Of a stretch of 64,000 nucleotides of DNA, positions 62,876 to 64,000 are shown in pieces. A program made the translations under genes and the position numbers. The stretch's first letter is position 1; each line of letters starts with the position of its first letter. The notes under the pieces are model-generated. The model searched no databases and had not been told where the DNA came from. It saw only the letters and a program-made list of their open reading frames with translations. The DNA is from Kosakonia sacchari (GTDB lineage: Bacteria; Pseudomonadota; Gammaproteobacteria; Enterobacterales; Enterobacteriaceae). The stretch is from the NCBI GenBank assembly GCA_900109485.1, contig FOAY01000003.1:428816-492815 (forward strand). The letters run 5' to 3'.

Positions 62876-63966
62876 CAGGCAACCTCGCGTTTTGGGGCTG
62901 GAATATGGCTACGGCACTGCATCAGCGGCTGAATGCGCTCGCCGAACATTTCGACGCCCTGTAAAAAATCATCAAAGGTCAGCAATACGCCGTCGGTGCC
63001 CGGGACGCTGGCAACCTCATCGAGTAAGCGCGCTACCGTGGCATACGAACCCACCAGCGTACCCATATTGATATTCACCGCCGATGTCGGATCGGCCATC
63101 TGACGCACATTCGTGTCCGCGCCGGAACGGGTATCTTTCTGGCTCTGTTCGGTAAGCCATGCCAGCGCTTCGTCGTCAGCGCCTGCTTTGTAGTGCTCCC
63201 ATTTGGCCCGTGCCGCCTCGTCGGTTTCATCGGCAATAACCATAAACAGCACATAGGAGCCGACATCGCGCCCGGTGGCGCTGGCCGCTTCCTGCATACG
63301 TTTGGCCGTCGGCGCAAACGCGGTTGGCGTGTTAACACCTTTGCCGAAGCAGAAGTTGTAATCAGCGTATTGTGCGGAAAAAGCCATTCCCGCATCGCTT
63401 TGCCCGGCGCAGATCACCTTCATCGGACCGACGGGTTGCGGACTGACGCGGCAATCATTCATGGTGAAAAATTCGCCTTTGAAATCGCTTTTGCCAGTTC
63501 CCCACAGATCGCGCAATACCTGCACGTACTCTGTCAGATAGTCATAGCGACGGGAGAAGTAGTCGTCGCCCGGCCACAGGCCCATCTGCTCATACTCCGG
63601 CTTTTGCCAGCCGGTCACCAGGTTTACGCCAAAACGCCCGCCGGAGATGGAATCAATGGTCGATGCCATCCGCGCGACAATGGCAGGCGGCAGCGTCAGG
63701 GTAGCGGCAGTGGCGTAAATCTGAATACGCGAAGTGACCGCCGCAAGCCCGGCCATCAGCGTGAAGGATTCGAGGTTGTGATCCCAGAATTCAGTTTTGC
63801 CGCCAAAACCACGCAGCTTGATCATCGAGAGCGCGAAATCGAAGTGGTAATACTCCGCTTTCTGCACAATCGCTTTATTCAGTTCAAAGGTCGGCTTGTA
63901 CTGTGGCGCATGGGTTGAAATCAGCCAGCCGTTGTTGCCAATCGGAACGAAAACACCAATTTTCAT
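62875..63966 (-). CDS. rutA: RutA, pyrimidine monooxygenase
   Basis: FMN-dependent, luciferase-like monooxygenase that opens the uracil or thymine ring between N3 and C4 through a flavin peroxide. The 363-residue product has [20 protein letters not shown] at the start, [40 protein letters not shown] and [24 protein letters not shown] lies a few bases before the ATG. It is the first gene of rutABCDEF; the promoter, NtrC/sigma-54 dependent in E. coli, lies past the end of the window. Confidence 0.96.
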   Translation of the reverse strand: MKIGVFVPIGNNGWLISTHAPQYKPTFELNKAIVQKAEYYHFDFALSMIKLRGFGGKTEFWDHNLESFTLMAGLAAVTSRIQIYATAATLTLPPAIVARMASTIDSISGGRFGVNLVTGWQKPEYEQMGLWPGDDYFSRRYDYLTEYVQVLRDLWGTGKSDFKGEFFTMNDCRVSPQPVGPMKVICAGQSDAGMAFSAQYADYNFCFGKGVNTPTAFAPTAKRMQEAASATGRDVGSYVLFMVIADETDEAARAKWEHYKAGADDEALAWLTEQSQKDTRSGADTNVRQMADPTSAVNINMGTLVGSYATVARLLDEVASVPGTDGVLLTFDDFLQGVEMFGERIQPLMQCRSHIPAPKREVA

Positions 63967-64000
63967 TACCTACCTCGCTTTGTCAGGTGAATGTCTGGCG

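Noticed and set aside
1-64000. CRISPR arrays, tRNA/rRNA genes, phage integrase or plasmid origin
   Set aside because: I saw no regularly spaced repeats, no cloverleaf or rRNA sequence and no integrase or replication gene.

Overview
The window reads as a chromosomal segment of an enterobacterium (Enterobacteriaceae) close to the Klebsiella / Kosakonia / Enterobacter group. This is inferred from gene order. A 23-gene hpx purine-nitrogen cluster has the composition known from Klebsiella oxytoca and K. pneumoniae, an ecpABCDE common-pilus operon is present, and the block agp-yccJ-wrbA-ymdF-rut keeps its E. coli order. The species cannot be fixed from this sequence alone.

Layout. (1) 1-11040: the 3' part of a large cdiA contact-dependent-inhibition gene with a DNase-type toxin tip and a YezG-like immunity gene. 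An AT-rich, decaying array of orphan toxin/immunity modules and transposase scraps follows. It holds a frameshifted barstar-like immunity gene, an intact VENN-containing orphan toxin and its putative immunity gene. (2) 11570-12880: a solitary predicted HhH + PD-(D/E)XK nuclease. (3) 12985-36039: the hpx cluster, hpxE-D / R / O / PQT / guaD / C / SAB / ZYXW / U / FGHIJK, taking guanine, hypoxanthine and xanthine through urate, allantoin and allantoate to ammonia. A HigBA-type toxin-antitoxin pair sits between hpxB and hpxZ inside what looks like a duplicated terminator. (4) 36101-43929: a MarT/FidL-like membrane regulator pair and the ecpEDCBA operon, all on the minus strand. (5) 43930-50484: an AT-rich region with a short partnerless TpsA exoprotein, an SDR protein lacking the usual catalytic Lys, and a LuxR-type regulator. 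(6) 50488-56033: the heme-globin diguanylate cyclase dosC without dosP, an AraC regulator, three further SDR oxidoreductases and an HxlR regulator with three matching operator-like palindromes. (7) 56152-64000: agp, yccJ, wrbA, ymdF, a DMT permease and rutFEDCBA for pyrimidine nitrogen use, with no rutG in its usual place.

How it works together. Purine (hpx) and pyrimidine (rut) catabolism lie 24 kb apart and both serve nitrogen scavenging. Five of the hpx transcription units start with close matches to the sigma-54 -24/-12 promoter and a sixth (hpxP) is a slightly weaker match. NtrC-like dyads lie upstream of the divergent hpxO/hpxP pair and upstream of hpxF, so most of the cluster is probably driven by nitrogen limitation, with LysR (HpxR), GntR (HpxS) and RpiR (HpxU) regulators layered on top. 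The left end (CDI) and the centre (ecp pili, TpsA, dosC) are cell-surface and biofilm functions.

All calls rest on reading translated sequence and motifs; no database search was run.
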